This document shows positions 23,366 through 32,624 of a stretch of 49,658 nt of DNA, piece after piece (position 1 is the first letter of the stretch; every line of letters begins with the position of its first letter). A model generated the notes under the pieces. The model had not been told where the DNA came from, searched no databases, and saw only the letters and a list, made by a program, of their open reading frames with translations. The position numbers were made by a program, and so were the translations under genes. Source of the stretch: Bacteroidota bacterium (GTDB taxonomy: Bacteria; Bacteroidota; JABWAT01); NCBI GenBank assembly GCA_020161835.1, contig JAIUNL010000025.1, positions 1 to 49,658 of the forward strand, read 5' to 3'.

Positions 23366-26259
23366 GGTACATCCTTTTTATTTAATTGTGTGGTAAAAGG
23401 TTGAATCCAGGCCGGTTGATTTTTCCGGGGCATGACTTCCCGCCATTCCTCATCATTCAATAAACTTCTTGATGTGAATTCATAGTAAGAATAAACTGAT
23501 CCTTTCACGAGTTGTTTTCTGCCGTAAAAGGGAACTGTGAAATCCCATTCCAGAGCATTCCCTACCCCTGATAGTAAATATCCTGTTTCCACAGATCCAA
23601 AAACATCCGTAATCTTGCTAATCGGATCAGGGTGAGAAAAGGCATATTCCTTGTTTGCAAGACTGTTGAAAATCAGGAAATTATGTTCGGCAATTCTTGC
23701 AACAAATAGAATTTTCTCGTATTCAGCATTAGATAAATGTTCACCCTTCTGTTGTTTTTCGGCCATAACCTGAAAGCTTCTGGCTTCGGCTGCAGTTTCT
23801 TTTAATCGTCTGAGTATTCCATCATAAAATGAATTTGGCTCTCTTGAGTATAAATCATCCGGGTCAATTTTCCCCTGCATTGTTGGGGAAACAAAAGCGG
23901 TCATGGCTTCGAAAATTCCTGCAATTGCACCAAAAGTGGCTGGATCTGGTTCTACATATCCTCTAGGTGCACGCATCAGAAGTTCTTCGAATCCACCTTC
24001 ACCACATTCTGCAACACCCCTTTCATTAACGAGAACTGTTGCATGACGAAGTGTTGCCCAGCTTGCAAGTCCGGTTTGAAGTCGTTTTACTTTCATGATA
24101 TCCGGATAGGGCTCAATAGTCTTTGATGGTTTAAGATCAGCCCATTGAAGGGCAAGTGTATTGATCCAAAGTGGATAAAGTGACTTTTTATCCATTTCAA
24201 CACTTCTTGATGAAAAGTTTGATTTAAGACCATCCATCACTTTTTTTAAGGGCGGATACTTTTTTATTTCCGGATCAAGAAGGGTAGTGGCCAAGGAATT
24301 ATTTAAACTTGCTGCAAAATCGAGACCGGATGGAAGCAGTCTTTCACCTTCGGCTCCGGTAACCTGAAGGTCTTTTGGAGCTACTCGCTGAAAAACTGAA
24401 GAGAAGAGTGCTTCATTGTCAAATCCCCAGGAAAGTGGGAAAAGTTCAGTTTTTTTACCTGGGAAACGGCAGTAATCTGGAGCTGAAAAAGATGCCAGAT
24501 CCCAGACAATGGGTGAACGTGATGGAGCAATAAATCCAGCATAACTGTTCGTCCAGGTTTCTGCGAGTTTTTTAATTTCAGGTGGAAGACCGTTTAGTTT
24601 TTTTATGACAGCCTGATCATGCGAATAGATTGAGGTCAAATATTTAAATGCCTGAAAATACCTGGTCAATTCAGGATCAGACGAATAATGTCCTCTGGGC
24701 TTAAGATTTGAAAAATCAAATAATTTTCCGGTTTGAATTGAGAATGCATCGTCTGCCTTTAAAATCTTCAATACTTCCTTATTTGAATCCTTGCCGGATT
24801 TCAAATCTTCAAGCGTCGAAAAAACTCCAGCCCATTCAGGATCCGCTCCAGGTTTTGAATAAAACGAATTCGCTTCACTTACAAATTTCCAGAAAGAAGG
24901 TATTGCAAGATCCCGTTCACGAACAATGAATAACCCCTGAAATGCTGCTCCTACCAATTCCCAGAAAATATCTGTGGTTACCAGATAAGGGCGGGTTGGT
25001 GCGTTACGGTCATAACTGTCGCAATAGTAGTTTTCAGTTTCATAAAGCTGATAAAGTTGCTCACCCTGTTCAGTTCTGAAAAGACCTTGTTGTTTCTGGA
25101 ACAATGCTAATTCTTCCCCGGTTGAAATAAACATCCATGCATTTACTACATCGGGAAGCGGGGTTTTTATTGGCAGATAGTTGAGTGTTTGCTGGCCTTT
25201 TTTTGTTTCAGTTAGTGCTACAAGACCTTTCCCGTCAGGAACCAACGCCGGTTCTGCAGAAAAACGGTATTCTGGCAATTGGGTTTCTTCCATTTTTGAA
25301 AAAGGATAATAGATTCCGACTCCAGATTGATCTTTGGTCCAATGAACAAGTCCAAGACCATTTGGTGTTGGAAGAAGAACTCCCTTGTTTTCAAGATTCA
25401 AACCGGCAGGCAAAAGATCATAAAATGCTTTGTAGTAATTGGATTTTAAAAATTCGTTTTTCTTATTCCTGAAGAGCAGTTCATGTCCGGCAGGGTGAAA
25501 TGCGACAGGTAAAATCCAATCAGCTTCGTTTGCACTTGGCTGCTCAAAATCCATAGAATCAATTAATCCCGTAAAAGTTTTTGCAGGACCCGCCACCTGA
25601 TAAAACCGTTTACCTGATTCCGTAATTGTGCAGGTGCGAAATGAACCATCTCCGTTATCCATTCCAAAAAAAAGTCGGAATTGATAGTAGGTTATCCGGG
25701 GCTCATATTTTTCTTCGGTTATAAAAGGTCTCGGGCAAAACAATAAGTCTGATAGTAATAAACTGCTTGAGAAAATCAGCGTTTCCTTCCACTTTTCATT
25801 CTCTTTTATAAACCGGTAAATTGTGTAAAGTTTTTTCTGATAACCCAAAATAAAAAGAGCATCTGCACGGGGATGCCAGGTCATTTCAAGGGGTTTAAAC
25901 CCTTCAGGTAGTTGAAGGATCTCTGAGAATTCTGATTTTCCGATCTCCCAAAACCCGACAGATCCTTTGTTTTCAGATTCCCTGTTCAAAACAGCAACGA
26001 AAGGACCGGCAGGCGAAACTGCATAGTCAACAACCTGGCTTAATCCTGAAAGATCGAGACTAAAAGCTGAGTCAGGTGACTTTGAAACTGAAAGCTCGGG
26101 AATATCAAATACATTTTTGTATGTGTAAGATGAATCCGGATTTGGATTCTCGATGAAATTTCCCCCGGAAGTGGATTCTGTCTTTTTGCCACATCCGGTT
26201 ACAATAGAAAAAATAAAAAGAACAAACAGAAGGTAAGGTTTTACGGCTGTCATACTCAT
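23350..26259 (-). CDS. DUF3160 lipoprotein
   Basis: A 969-residue lipoprotein with signal peptide and lipobox IVTGC near residue 23. The first third looks like a beta-rich propeller-like region (for example LEMTWHPRADALFILGY). From about residue 420 onward the sequence carries the DUF3160 signature, including RPYLVTTDIFWELVGAAFQGLFIVRERDL and the late stretch VEPDPATFGAIAGIFEAM. The function of DUF3160 is unknown; members are large exported proteins of FCB and other bacteria. It overlaps the CapA-like gene and is probably co-transcribed with it. Confidence 0.87.
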   Translation of the reverse strand: MSMTAVKPYLLFVLFIFSIVTGCGKKTESTSGGNFIENPNPDSSYTYKNVFDIPELSVSKSPDSAFSLDLSGLSQVVDYAVSPAGPFVAVLNRESENKGSVGFWEIGKSEFSEILQLPEGFKPLEMTWHPRADALFILGYQKKLYTIYRFIKENEKWKETLIFSSSLLLSDLLFCPRPFITEEKYEPRITYYQFRLFFGMDNGDGSFRTCTITESGKRFYQVAGPAKTFTGLIDSMDFEQPSANEADWILPVAFHPAGHELLFRNKKNEFLKSNYYKAFYDLLPAGLNLENKGVLLPTPNGLGLVHWTKDQSGVGIYYPFSKMEETQLPEYRFSAEPALVPDGKGLVALTETKKGQQTLNYLPIKTPLPDVVNAWMFISTGEELALFQKQQGLFRTEQGEQLYQLYETENYYCDSYDRNAPTRPYLVTTDIFWELVGAAFQGLFIVRERDLAIPSFWKFVSEANSFYSKPGADPEWAGVFSTLEDLKSGKDSNKEVLKILKADDAFSIQTGKLFDFSNLKPRGHYSSDPELTRYFQAFKYLTSIYSHDQAVIKKLNGLPPEIKKLAETWTNSYAGFIAPSRSPIVWDLASFSAPDYCRFPGKKTELFPLSWGFDNEALFSSVFQRVAPKDLQVTGAEGERLLPSGLDFAASLNNSLATTLLDPEIKKYPPLKKVMDGLKSNFSSRSVEMDKKSLYPLWINTLALQWADLKPSKTIEPYPDIMKVKRLQTGLASWATLRHATVLVNERGVAECGEGGFEELLMRAPRGYVEPDPATFGAIAGIFEAMTAFVSPTMQGKIDPDDLYSREPNSFYDGILRRLKETAAEARSFQVMAEKQQKGEHLSNAEYEKILFVARIAEHNFLIFNSLANKEYAFSHPDPISKITDVFGSVETGYLLSGVGNALEWDFTVPFYGRKQLVKGSVYSYYEFTSRSLLNDEEWREVMPRKNQPAWIQPFTTQLNKKDVPLTGY

Positions 26260-26425
26260 CTCATTCCAAAAATGATCGGACTTTTATTACTCAAGGATTA
26301 TCGGTGCAGAAAACCAATCAGATAAAGGTAACTTTAAAAATTTTGTATTTCAAAGGAAAGGGTAAACAGTGGGTTGACCTGGATTTTTTAAAGTGCCCTT
26401 TGAACCCGGTTTCCATTGTTACCGG

Positions 26426-26453
26426 GTAGAGACGACCGATTCGGGCGTCTCCG
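26426..26453. repeat. RAYT-associated palindrome, solo copy
   Basis: GTAGAGACGACCGATTCGGG and its continuation form a 23-bp near-perfect hairpin (26429-26451). It is the same family as the paired copies at 27359-27461 and 27748-27837. Other content of the gap 26260-26602 is small palindromes near 26514-26535 and at about 26583-26602 (ATTCCGGCC AAA GGCCGGAT); no gene. Confidence 0.85.
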
Positions 26454-26602
26454 CATTTGAAACAAAATACAAACCACCCCGCCTGCGGCACCCCTCCTTA
26501 AAAAGTTGAAAATCCCGATTTTATCGGGGGAGGGGAATTTAAAATTCAATTTCATTTAACATTCAAAGTTTAACCTTCATCATTCCGGCCAAAGGCCGGA
26601 TC

Positions 26603-26992
26603 TCACATTCCGCTTGGCTGAATAATGCTGTTCCGGTTGCCTTCCGTATCCAGAAACGAGACGTAAAGTCCGAATCCGGGAATATCCATCGGTTCCCCGA
26701 GAACCTTTCCCCCATGAGAATTAATTTTTGAAATGACTTTATTTATATCATCCACTCCAATTACGATTGACGGAAACTGGGCAGGCCAGTCCGGTTTGAC
26801 GGGATAAAGTCCGCCATTGATGGCGCCGGCCGGAAGTCCGGGTTTGGCATCGGTTTCGGTGGTCGTGACAAGAATGTAATGTCCGCTTTCTTCGCCAAGA
26901 TGCTGGGTCTTCCATCCGAACACATCGTGATAAAATCCGGCAATTCTTTTTCCGTCAGCGTAAGGCAATTCAAAGTGGACAACGGGATACAT
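26603..26992 (-). CDS. VOC family (glyoxalase-like) protein
   Basis: A 129-residue single VOC module. It opens VVHFELPYADGKRIAGFYHDVFGWK, a betaalphabetabetabeta unit. The second half has VIGVDDINKVISKINSHGGKVLGEP and a late SFLDTEGNRNSIIQ, where Asp/Glu is the usual metal ligand position. Likely a metal-dependent lyase, dioxygenase or binding protein; the substrate is unknown. It is a single gene flanked by REP-type repeats. Confidence 0.88.
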   Translation of the reverse strand: MYPVVHFELPYADGKRIAGFYHDVFGWKTQHLGEESGHYILVTTTETDAKPGLPAGAINGGLYPVKPDWPAQFPSIVIGVDDINKVISKINSHGGKVLGEPMDIPGFGLYVSFLDTEGNRNSIIQPSGM

Positions 26993-27122
26993 AAGCGCTC
27001 CTGAATTGATTTGTTTTAGTTGGGATTTAATTTCAGTTTTATCTTCCAGAATCAGATTGCATCCAGCGTTTGGCGGGGTTGTTTATTTTGAATTTCGTCC
27101 AAAAAATTGACGTACGGGAAAA

Positions 27123-27734
27123 TCAGTTCAGAAATTCATCCGTTTCCCAATTTGCCGGATTGGTTTCAATGTAAAACCGGATTTGGGTAAATTCATTTTC
27201 ATGCCGGATAATTTTATCGTAAAACCGTGATTGCCATAAAAAATCTGCATGAATTTTTCGGGCGGAAAGGGAAACAGCGGATTTAAAAGACCGGATTACC
27301 GAACCCAAAGAACCCCGTTTTGGTGAAATTTGTGCCATTGTTTCATTTTCCCGATTTTGTAGAGACGTTACATGCAACGTCTCCGGTAGGGGATTGGGAA
27401 TGATTTTGGGTGATTGGATATCCCCGGCGTTATGATGAGACGTTGCGTGCAACGTCTCTACCACGGGATCAATTATCAAAATGCCATGAAGATGGTTTGG
27501 CATGACCACGAATGCATCCAATTTCACGAACGGGAAATGATCGGGGATTTGTTTCCAACAGGATTCCACAATTCCACCGATTTCAGATAAAATCATTTTA
27601 CCATCTTGAATTTCACCAAAATAATGTAATCGTTGTGCGGTACAAATGGTGATAAAATAAACACCACCGGCAGAATAATCCCACCAATTCGCCCGTGCAG
27701 AGGGTATTCTGTATTTATTTAGGAATTTTTCCAT
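27123..27734 (-). CDS. REP-associated tyrosine transposase (RAYT, IS200-like Y1 family)
   Basis: A 203-residue Y1 transposase-like protein. The HUH motif is MPNHLHGILII near residue 78. The catalytic tyrosine segment is WQSRFYDKIIRHENEF near 168, with IRFYIETNPANW after it. RAYTs process REP palindromes and are thought to spread them. A pair of the gene family's own palindromes (27359-27461) is inserted in frame between these motifs, coding the odd stretch with two ETLH-TS repeats. The reading frame stays open. A second inverted pair lies just upstream (27748-27837). Confidence 0.92.
   Translation of the reverse strand: MEKFLNKYRIPSARANWWDYSAGGVYFITICTAQRLHYFGEIQDGKMILSEIGGIVESCWKQIPDHFPFVKLDAFVVMPNHLHGILIIDPVVETLHATSHHNAGDIQSPKIIPNPLPETLHVTSLQNRENETMAQISPKRGSLGSVIRSFKSAVSLSARKIHADFLWQSRFYDKIIRHENEFTQIRFYIETNPANWETDEFLN
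27359..27461. repeat. Inverted REP pair (REPIN-like) inside the RAYT coding sequence
   Basis: Hairpins GAGACGTT...AACGTCTC at 27362-27383 and 27437-27458, in opposite orientation as judged by the flanking GTA/TAC bases. They encode residues in the loop between the HUH and tyrosine motifs without breaking the frame. Confidence 0.87.
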
Positions 27735-27747
27735 GTTAAATGTCCAG

Positions 27748-27837
27748 GTAGAGACGCCCGATTCGGGCGTCTCCGTATTTTGATTTGGATTTTTTTTGAT
27801 TCGAATTACCTGAGACGCCCAATTTGGGCGTCTCTAC
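27748..27837. repeat. Inverted REP pair (REPIN-like) upstream of the RAYT gene
   Basis: Two 23-bp hairpins, GAGACGCCC...GGGCGTCTC at 27751-27773 and 27812-27834, are in opposite orientation (GTA before the first, TAC after the second). The loops differ (GATTC versus AATTT). Confidence 0.88.
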
Positions 27838-27866
27838 CACAGGGATTACAATTTAACATTCAAAAT

Positions 27867-27898
27867 TACGGTCACTTGTCCCATGTCCCTCGTCACTG
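27867..27898. repeat. GTCACTTGTCCC repeat, left copy
   Basis: GGTCACTTGTCCCATGTCCC with CGTCACTG after it, just past the imuC stop. A related sequence lies inverted at about 33868-33903, so the pair brackets the imuC-imuB region. Confidence 0.55.
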
Positions 27899-27902
27899 AA
27901 TT

Positions 27903-30900
27903 TTATCCGTCAAGAAATTCTACTTTTTCCACCTGAAGCGTGATGGCTGAGAAGTCTTCCATGACGAGTCCGTAAAGTTTGTACGGTTTTACCGTGCTGA
28001 GCATCGTGCAGAATTTCGCATACGCTTCGGGGAAGAAAACCGTTTCGTAAATGGCGGTCGTATCCTCAAAACTCACGAATTGCATCGGTTCATCATTCTT
28101 GGTATAAACCACTTTTCTCGTAATCATCCAGCCGATGGTTCTGACTCTTTTCCCCACAAATAAATGGAGTTTGCTGCCCGGAATGTGATTCAGCCGGTCG
28201 GTAATTCTCTTAAATAAAAACAGCGGATGAACGGAAAGCACAAAATCCAGCGTCAGCATTTCATCTTCAATCACTTTTTCGTACGGATAATCGGGAACCG
28301 GCGGCGGCGGCAAAGCCGGAGTTTCGAACAGATCAAAACAATCACCCACCTGAACGGATGACCGGGAATAGTGAAGTTCGGCTTCCCACATGAGCTCCGG
28401 ACGGGTTTTCCCCTGATTGATGGAATCGAGGGAGCCCGACTTGATCAGAATCTGCAAATCACTGAGCTGCGGACTGGTCCGGTTAATCAGATCGGACATT
28501 GACGTGAATTTTCCCCGTTTCTGCCGGTCACCCAGAACCCGCACGATGTAGTCCTTCGTGAGATTTTTAATCTGCATGAATCCGACCCGCAGATACGGGA
28601 AATCCCGGCTGACAAGCTGCGGTGAAGCCTGTTTCGGTCGTTCTGGTTTTTTGACTTCGTAGCTGATCCGGTTTTCGTTCAGCAGGGAATCGAGTCCGGC
28701 TGTTTTTCCGTTTTCAGGGTGGAAAGTGCCGGGAGAAAACGTGTAGCCGGTGTATTCGTACATGCTGTCGTTGATGTCGGGCAGGAGAATGGAAATGCCC
28801 ATCCGCCGGGCTTCTGAAATGTAACCGAACGGCGAGTAAAATCCGCCCTGATTCGAGATCACCGCCGCAATAAATTCCGCTGGAAAATGGGCTTTCATGT
28901 AGGCCGAATGGAAGGAAACCACCACGTACGATGCGCTGTGCGGTTTGTTGAAGGAATATCCGGCGAAACTGTGAATCATGTCCCAGATTTCATCGGTTTT
29001 GGCCTGCGTCAGTCCTTTGCTCCGGCATCCGTCCATGAAAAGCTGTTTGTAGCGGATTTTCATTTCATTGTCATTCTTCCGGCTGAGAGACTTCAGCAGT
29101 TTGGTGGCATCGTACTCATCCATATCGGCCAGCGTCATTCCCGCTTTGATCACATCTTCCTGATAACACATGATGCCGTACGTTTCGCTGAGCTGATCGG
29201 CCAGAAGCGGATGAATCGGTTCCCAGTCGCCGCCTTTCACCCGGCGCACGTACTCGGTGATGAACTTGTTGGCCGCCGGCCGGATGATGGAACTGTGGAT
29301 GGTGAGATGGTCGAAATCGCCCAGCCGTGTCTTCTCCTGAAGCTGGCGCATGGCGGGAGATTCCACGTAAAAAACGCCCATTGATTTCCCGTTTCCGAGC
29401 ATGTCAAGCGTTTTTTGATCGGTGAACACATCGAACGTTTCGAAATCGACGAGATGTCCGTAATGCTGGTAAACCGACCGTTTAATGTCACGGATAACGG
29501 CCAGTGACCGGTTGCCGAGAATGTCAATTTTGATGAGTCCGGAATCTTCCGTCTGATCTTTTTCCCACTGAACAACGGGAATGCCTTTCGGTGCCGGTTC
29601 AAGCGGAGCATGCGTGCGGATGGGCGCTTCAGTGATGACAAATCCGCCGGCGTGAACCGAAATGTACCGGGGAAACCCGAGAATATCCGACGAAATCTGC
29701 AGCACCGACTTCCACTGGTTGGATAGCCCTTTTGCCTGGGGCGAGGCCATGAACGTTTCAACGCCGTGTGAGCCGTAATACTGCGAAAACATGGGAATCC
29801 GGTGAAAAAATGCTTGAATTTCCATTTCGGGGATGCCGAAAACCTTTGCCACTTCCCTGATGGCCATCCGGTCTTTGTAGAGCACGTGATTGCAGACCAT
29901 GGCGCAGTAGTCGGTTCCGTACGTCTGGAAAAGTGTGTCGATGATGTCATCCCGTTCATCCCAGCAGAAATCCACGTCAATGTCGGGCGGATCGTCACGG
30001 CGCATGTTGAGAAACCGTTCGAAGAAAAGATTATGGCGGATGGGTTCCACATCGGTGATGTTCAGGCAATAGGCGATGATGCTGGCGGCGGCGGAACCAC
30101 GGCCACAGTGCGACGACGACTGCTTCACAATAAAACTGACGGTGAGAAAATATTCCGAAAAACTTTTGGCTTCGATGATGGTCAGTTCTTTTTCGATCCG
30201 GCTGACGATGGCTTCATTGAGGCGGCCGTACCGTTTCACGGCTCCTTCATAAGTCAGTTTTCTGAGATGATCGAAGGGGGAACTGCCGGCAGGTCCGAGA
30301 TACCTGGGCTTGAACAGCTGGTTCGGGGGATACGACCAGGTTAAGTCACGGGCAACTGCGGTGAGATTGTCAACCGCTTCGGGGAGAATCTCGAACCGCC
30401 GGATCAGTTCGTCAGGGGGAAGCAAATACGTTTCTTCGCTGATGAGGTCGGTGGGACTCAGCTGCGACAGGGTTTTATTATCCCGGATGGCTTTCAGCAC
30501 CTGATGACGCAGAAAGTTGTCTTTTTTGACCATGTAAACCGGGTGAGCTGCAATAGGGCGGACACCGCTTTTTTTCGCACGGCGGAGTTTGATCAGGGGA
30601 ATGTGGAACGAATCAATCTGCAGGTAGACGTCATGGATTCCGCCTTCCACTTTCAGGAATTCTGCCAGTTCCACCGATGGCGTCATGAAAATAAGTCCGC
30701 CCGCATGAAGGGGAAGAAGCAGCCGGAGATTGGCTTTTTTATCTTCCTGAAGCCGGGAAACGAGCTGGGTCAGATTGGCAAATCCCTCTGCATTTTTCAC
30801 GTAAGCTGATATTTCCTGAACGGAATCTTTCAGATGAACACCGGTGATGGCCCGGAGTCCGAACGTTCTGGCCGTCTCGTAATAGAGAAACAGGATATAC

Positions 30901-31028
30901 AAATTATTGATATCCGTGAGGGCAATGGTGTCATAACCCAGATCACGGGCCCGGCGGCAGAGTCCTTCAATATCAGAAGCACCCCATCCGAAGGAAAAAT
31001 TGGAATGTAAGTTTAATAGTGGAAGCAT
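27903..31028 (-). CDS. imuC: Error-prone DNA polymerase III alpha subunit (ImuC/DnaE2-like)
   Basis: A 1041-residue C-family polymerase from the ATG at 31028, where the PHP domain begins (LLNLHSNFSFGWGASD). Length fits DnaE2/ImuC rather than the longer replicative DnaE. The catalytic aspartates are in PPDIDVDFCWDERDDI near residue 355, and GRGSAAASIIAY precedes them. The C-terminal helix-hairpin and OB region is present (VRTIGWMITRKV). In other bacteria ImuC does mutagenic translesion synthesis with ImuB. A LexA-type box sits directly against the start codon. Partner imuB is 1.6 kb upstream on the same strand. Confidence 0.9.
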   Translation of the reverse strand: MLPLLNLHSNFSFGWGASDIEGLCRRARDLGYDTIALTDINNLYILFLYYETARTFGLRAITGVHLKDSVQEISAYVKNAEGFANLTQLVSRLQEDKKANLRLLLPLHAGGLIFMTPSVELAEFLKVEGGIHDVYLQIDSFHIPLIKLRRAKKSGVRPIAAHPVYMVKKDNFLRHQVLKAIRDNKTLSQLSPTDLISEETYLLPPDELIRRFEILPEAVDNLTAVARDLTWSYPPNQLFKPRYLGPAGSSPFDHLRKLTYEGAVKRYGRLNEAIVSRIEKELTIIEAKSFSEYFLTVSFIVKQSSSHCGRGSAAASIIAYCLNITDVEPIRHNLFFERFLNMRRDDPPDIDVDFCWDERDDIIDTLFQTYGTDYCAMVCNHVLYKDRMAIREVAKVFGIPEMEIQAFFHRIPMFSQYYGSHGVETFMASPQAKGLSNQWKSVLQISSDILGFPRYISVHAGGFVITEAPIRTHAPLEPAPKGIPVVQWEKDQTEDSGLIKIDILGNRSLAVIRDIKRSVYQHYGHLVDFETFDVFTDQKTLDMLGNGKSMGVFYVESPAMRQLQEKTRLGDFDHLTIHSSIIRPAANKFITEYVRRVKGGDWEPIHPLLADQLSETYGIMCYQEDVIKAGMTLADMDEYDATKLLKSLSRKNDNEMKIRYKQLFMDGCRSKGLTQAKTDEIWDMIHSFAGYSFNKPHSASYVVVSFHSAYMKAHFPAEFIAAVISNQGGFYSPFGYISEARRMGISILLPDINDSMYEYTGYTFSPGTFHPENGKTAGLDSLLNENRISYEVKKPERPKQASPQLVSRDFPYLRVGFMQIKNLTKDYIVRVLGDRQKRGKFTSMSDLINRTSPQLSDLQILIKSGSLDSINQGKTRPELMWEAELHYSRSSVQVGDCFDLFETPALPPPPVPDYPYEKVIEDEMLTLDFVLSVHPLFLFKRITDRLNHIPGSKLHLFVGKRVRTIGWMITRKVVYTKNDEPMQFVSFEDTTAIYETVFFPEAYAKFCTMLSTVKPYKLYGLVMEDFSAITLQVEKVEFLDG

Positions 31029-31048
31029 AACTGCACAAATATACAGTA
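31029..31048 (-). promoter_or_regulatory. LexA/SOS box at imuC
   Basis: On the minus strand: TACTGTATATTTGTGCAGTT, i.e. CTGT-N8-GCAG, one base from the E. coli consensus CTGT-N8-ACAG. It ends at the base before the ATG of imuC, so repressor binding would cover the translation start region. Confidence 0.75.
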
Positions 31049-31281
31049 ATATTTTAATGAGAGCAAGGGGAAAGGGTGGTTCAGTGAGGCTCCCGAAAGC
31101 ATTGGGGACGGGATCAGCCATCGGCTGATTTGTCTATTTGAATTTCAATTAAGGGGTTCGGTGAGCATAAACCCCGTTTTTTCTACCATAAAACTGCTCA
31201 TCCCTTTTTGGTAATTTCCGATTTATTCTGGTCTTTAATTAACTTTTTGAAACAGTAAGCCCGATTAAATCAGGAGCACAG

Positions 31282-31500
31282 ATGGTAACTCAGGTTCAGT
31301 TATTTGAATCCCGGCAGGTTCGTACCCATTGGGATGAGAATCAGCAGAAATGGCTTATTTCAATAATTGATGTTATTCAAGTTCTAACCGGCACCGACCG
31401 GCCGCGAAAATACTGGAATGATCTGAAAGGGAAATTAAAAAAGGAAGGCAGTGAACTGTCCGAAAAAATCGGACAGTTGAAAATTTCTGCAAAAGAGTAA
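31282..31500 (+). pseudogene. Truncated BRO-N/antirepressor-like fragment
   Basis: A 72-residue reading frame opening TQVQLFESRQVRTHWDENQQKW and including DVIQVLTGTDRPRKYWNDLK. This matches the N-terminal part of BRO-N (prophage antirepressor/DinD-like) proteins, which normally run 200-300 residues. It ends at a TAA right after QLKISAKE, about where the intact family continues with a DGK segment. Likely a remnant, though a short functional protein cannot be excluded. Four bases separate it from the antitoxin-like gene. Confidence 0.65.
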
Positions 31501-31504
31501 CAAA

Positions 31505-31744
31505 ATGAAGAAGAAGTCTATAACAGCTTCTGAGTTTGATACAAAATTTGATGAGGGTGAAGATATTTCCGGGCATCTTGATTTATCACAGGCGGCCCGG
31601 TTGCACCAGGGGCAAAAACGGGTCAATGTTGATTTTCCTATCTGGATGGTTCAGCAACTGGATCAGGAAGCTAAAAAACTCGGCGTCACCCGTCAATCCA
31701 TTATCAAAGTCTGGATAGCTGATAAGCTGAAGGAAGTGATGTAA
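31505..31744 (+). CDS. Orphan BrnA/CopG-type ribbon-helix-helix antitoxin
   Basis: A 79-residue protein. The N-terminal ITASEFDTKFDEGEDISGHLDL is typical of BrnA-type antitoxins. The C-terminal RHH fold is KRVNVDFPIWMVQQLDQEAKKLGVTRQSIIKVWIADKL, shown here only as a landmark and spanning about 42-76. No BrnT-like toxin gene is next to it: upstream is the BRO-N remnant and downstream the end of a convergent methyltransferase gene. It may act as a solitary repressor or an antitoxin for a toxin elsewhere. Confidence 0.8.
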   Translation: MKKKSITASEFDTKFDEGEDISGHLDLSQAARLHQGQKRVNVDFPIWMVQQLDQEAKKLGVTRQSIIKVWIADKLKEVM

Positions 31745-31756
31745 ACTGATCCATCC

Positions 31757-32419
31757 CTAGATAGGTTTTTGTAGTTTTGCTGTCAGAATACCCGATTTTT
31801 TGTCGGAATCAGAAACGGTAACGCCTGCCCGCAGATTCCGGTAAATATGACCCCGGTGCAAGGTCGCAAGATGGCATTTTTCCAGAATTTCAAAATCAGG
31901 GAAATAGGTCTGGATAAAATTCCAGGGGATAGCCTGTGGTTCAGTCAGGGTTGGATAGTCATGAACATCCACAATCAGCAGAAAGAGTCCGCCCGGTTTT
32001 AACACCCGCCTGATCTCCCGGCAAGTTTCATCCAGTCCGGCAACATGATCAATGGAATTAAAGGAACAGACAAAATCAAAGGTGTCATCAGGAAAAGGAA
32101 TCTGTTCTGACCCGGCACAGACATAAGTCATTTTGTGTTCCGCTGCCCCCATTTTGAGGTAGTGGTCTGCAAGGGGATCCAAACCAACCCGAAGGGAAGC
32201 CATCTCAGCCCATTCCAGGCTTCCACGGGGACCGCAGCCAATATCCAGAACTGACTTATTCTGGTAATCATTTGTACTCAGAGAAAAGTAGGTGGTGTAA
32301 AACCAGAAATAGTGTGAATTTCCCAGCTTTCCGGCAAGAGCCTTTTTAAATTTCCAGAACAAAAGTTCTGCTGCCTGCTTGATCCGGATTCCGGTTCGGC
32401 TTTGGTACCTACTGCCCAT
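31757..32419 (-). CDS. Class I SAM-dependent methyltransferase
   Basis: A 220-residue methyltransferase of the Methyltransf_11 type. Motif I is SVLDIGCGPRGSLEW near 60, VGLDPLADHYL follows as strand 2, and FDFVCSFNSIDHV near 115 is the motif IV region. IRRVLKPGGLFLLIVD follows. The substrate is unknown. It lies between imuB and imuC on the same strand but has no sign of operon coupling to either. The 205-bp gap before imuB holds short TTTCGTG-type tandem remnants. Confidence 0.88.
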   Translation of the reverse strand: MGSRYQSRTGIRIKQAAELLFWKFKKALAGKLGNSHYFWFYTTYFSLSTNDYQNKSVLDIGCGPRGSLEWAEMASLRVGLDPLADHYLKMGAAEHKMTYVCAGSEQIPFPDDTFDFVCSFNSIDHVAGLDETCREIRRVLKPGGLFLLIVDVHDYPTLTEPQAIPWNFIQTYFPDFEILEKCHLATLHRGHIYRNLRAGVTVSDSDKKSGILTAKLQKPI

Positions 32420-32624
32420 TATCTCATCCCTGGAAAAAATATGAAAGAAGGGAACAAAAATAACTTTAAATTTGAAAAGTGAAGTTCATTTGTAATAAAA
32501 ACAGAAAAAAAACCAGAATTACGGATTGCTCTGCCGGAAATTCCGGCGAATGCCCAGTTTAACCAGGTCCCTGCCTTATTCCTCTTTCGTGTATTTAGTG
32601 CTTTTCGTGGTTAAAGCATTTGTA

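Noticed and set aside
26426..27837. Possible CRISPR array from repeated GAGACG palindromes
   Set aside because: Spacing and orientation are irregular, repeats lie partly in a coding gene, and a RAYT is present; these are REP elements.
28887..30809. Several long plus-strand frames opposite imuC
   Set aside because: They are antisense shadows of a well-supported polymerase gene; their content is Arg/His-rich filler with no motifs.
27903..31028. Replicative DnaE
   Set aside because: Too short, associated with imuB, and carries an SOS box.
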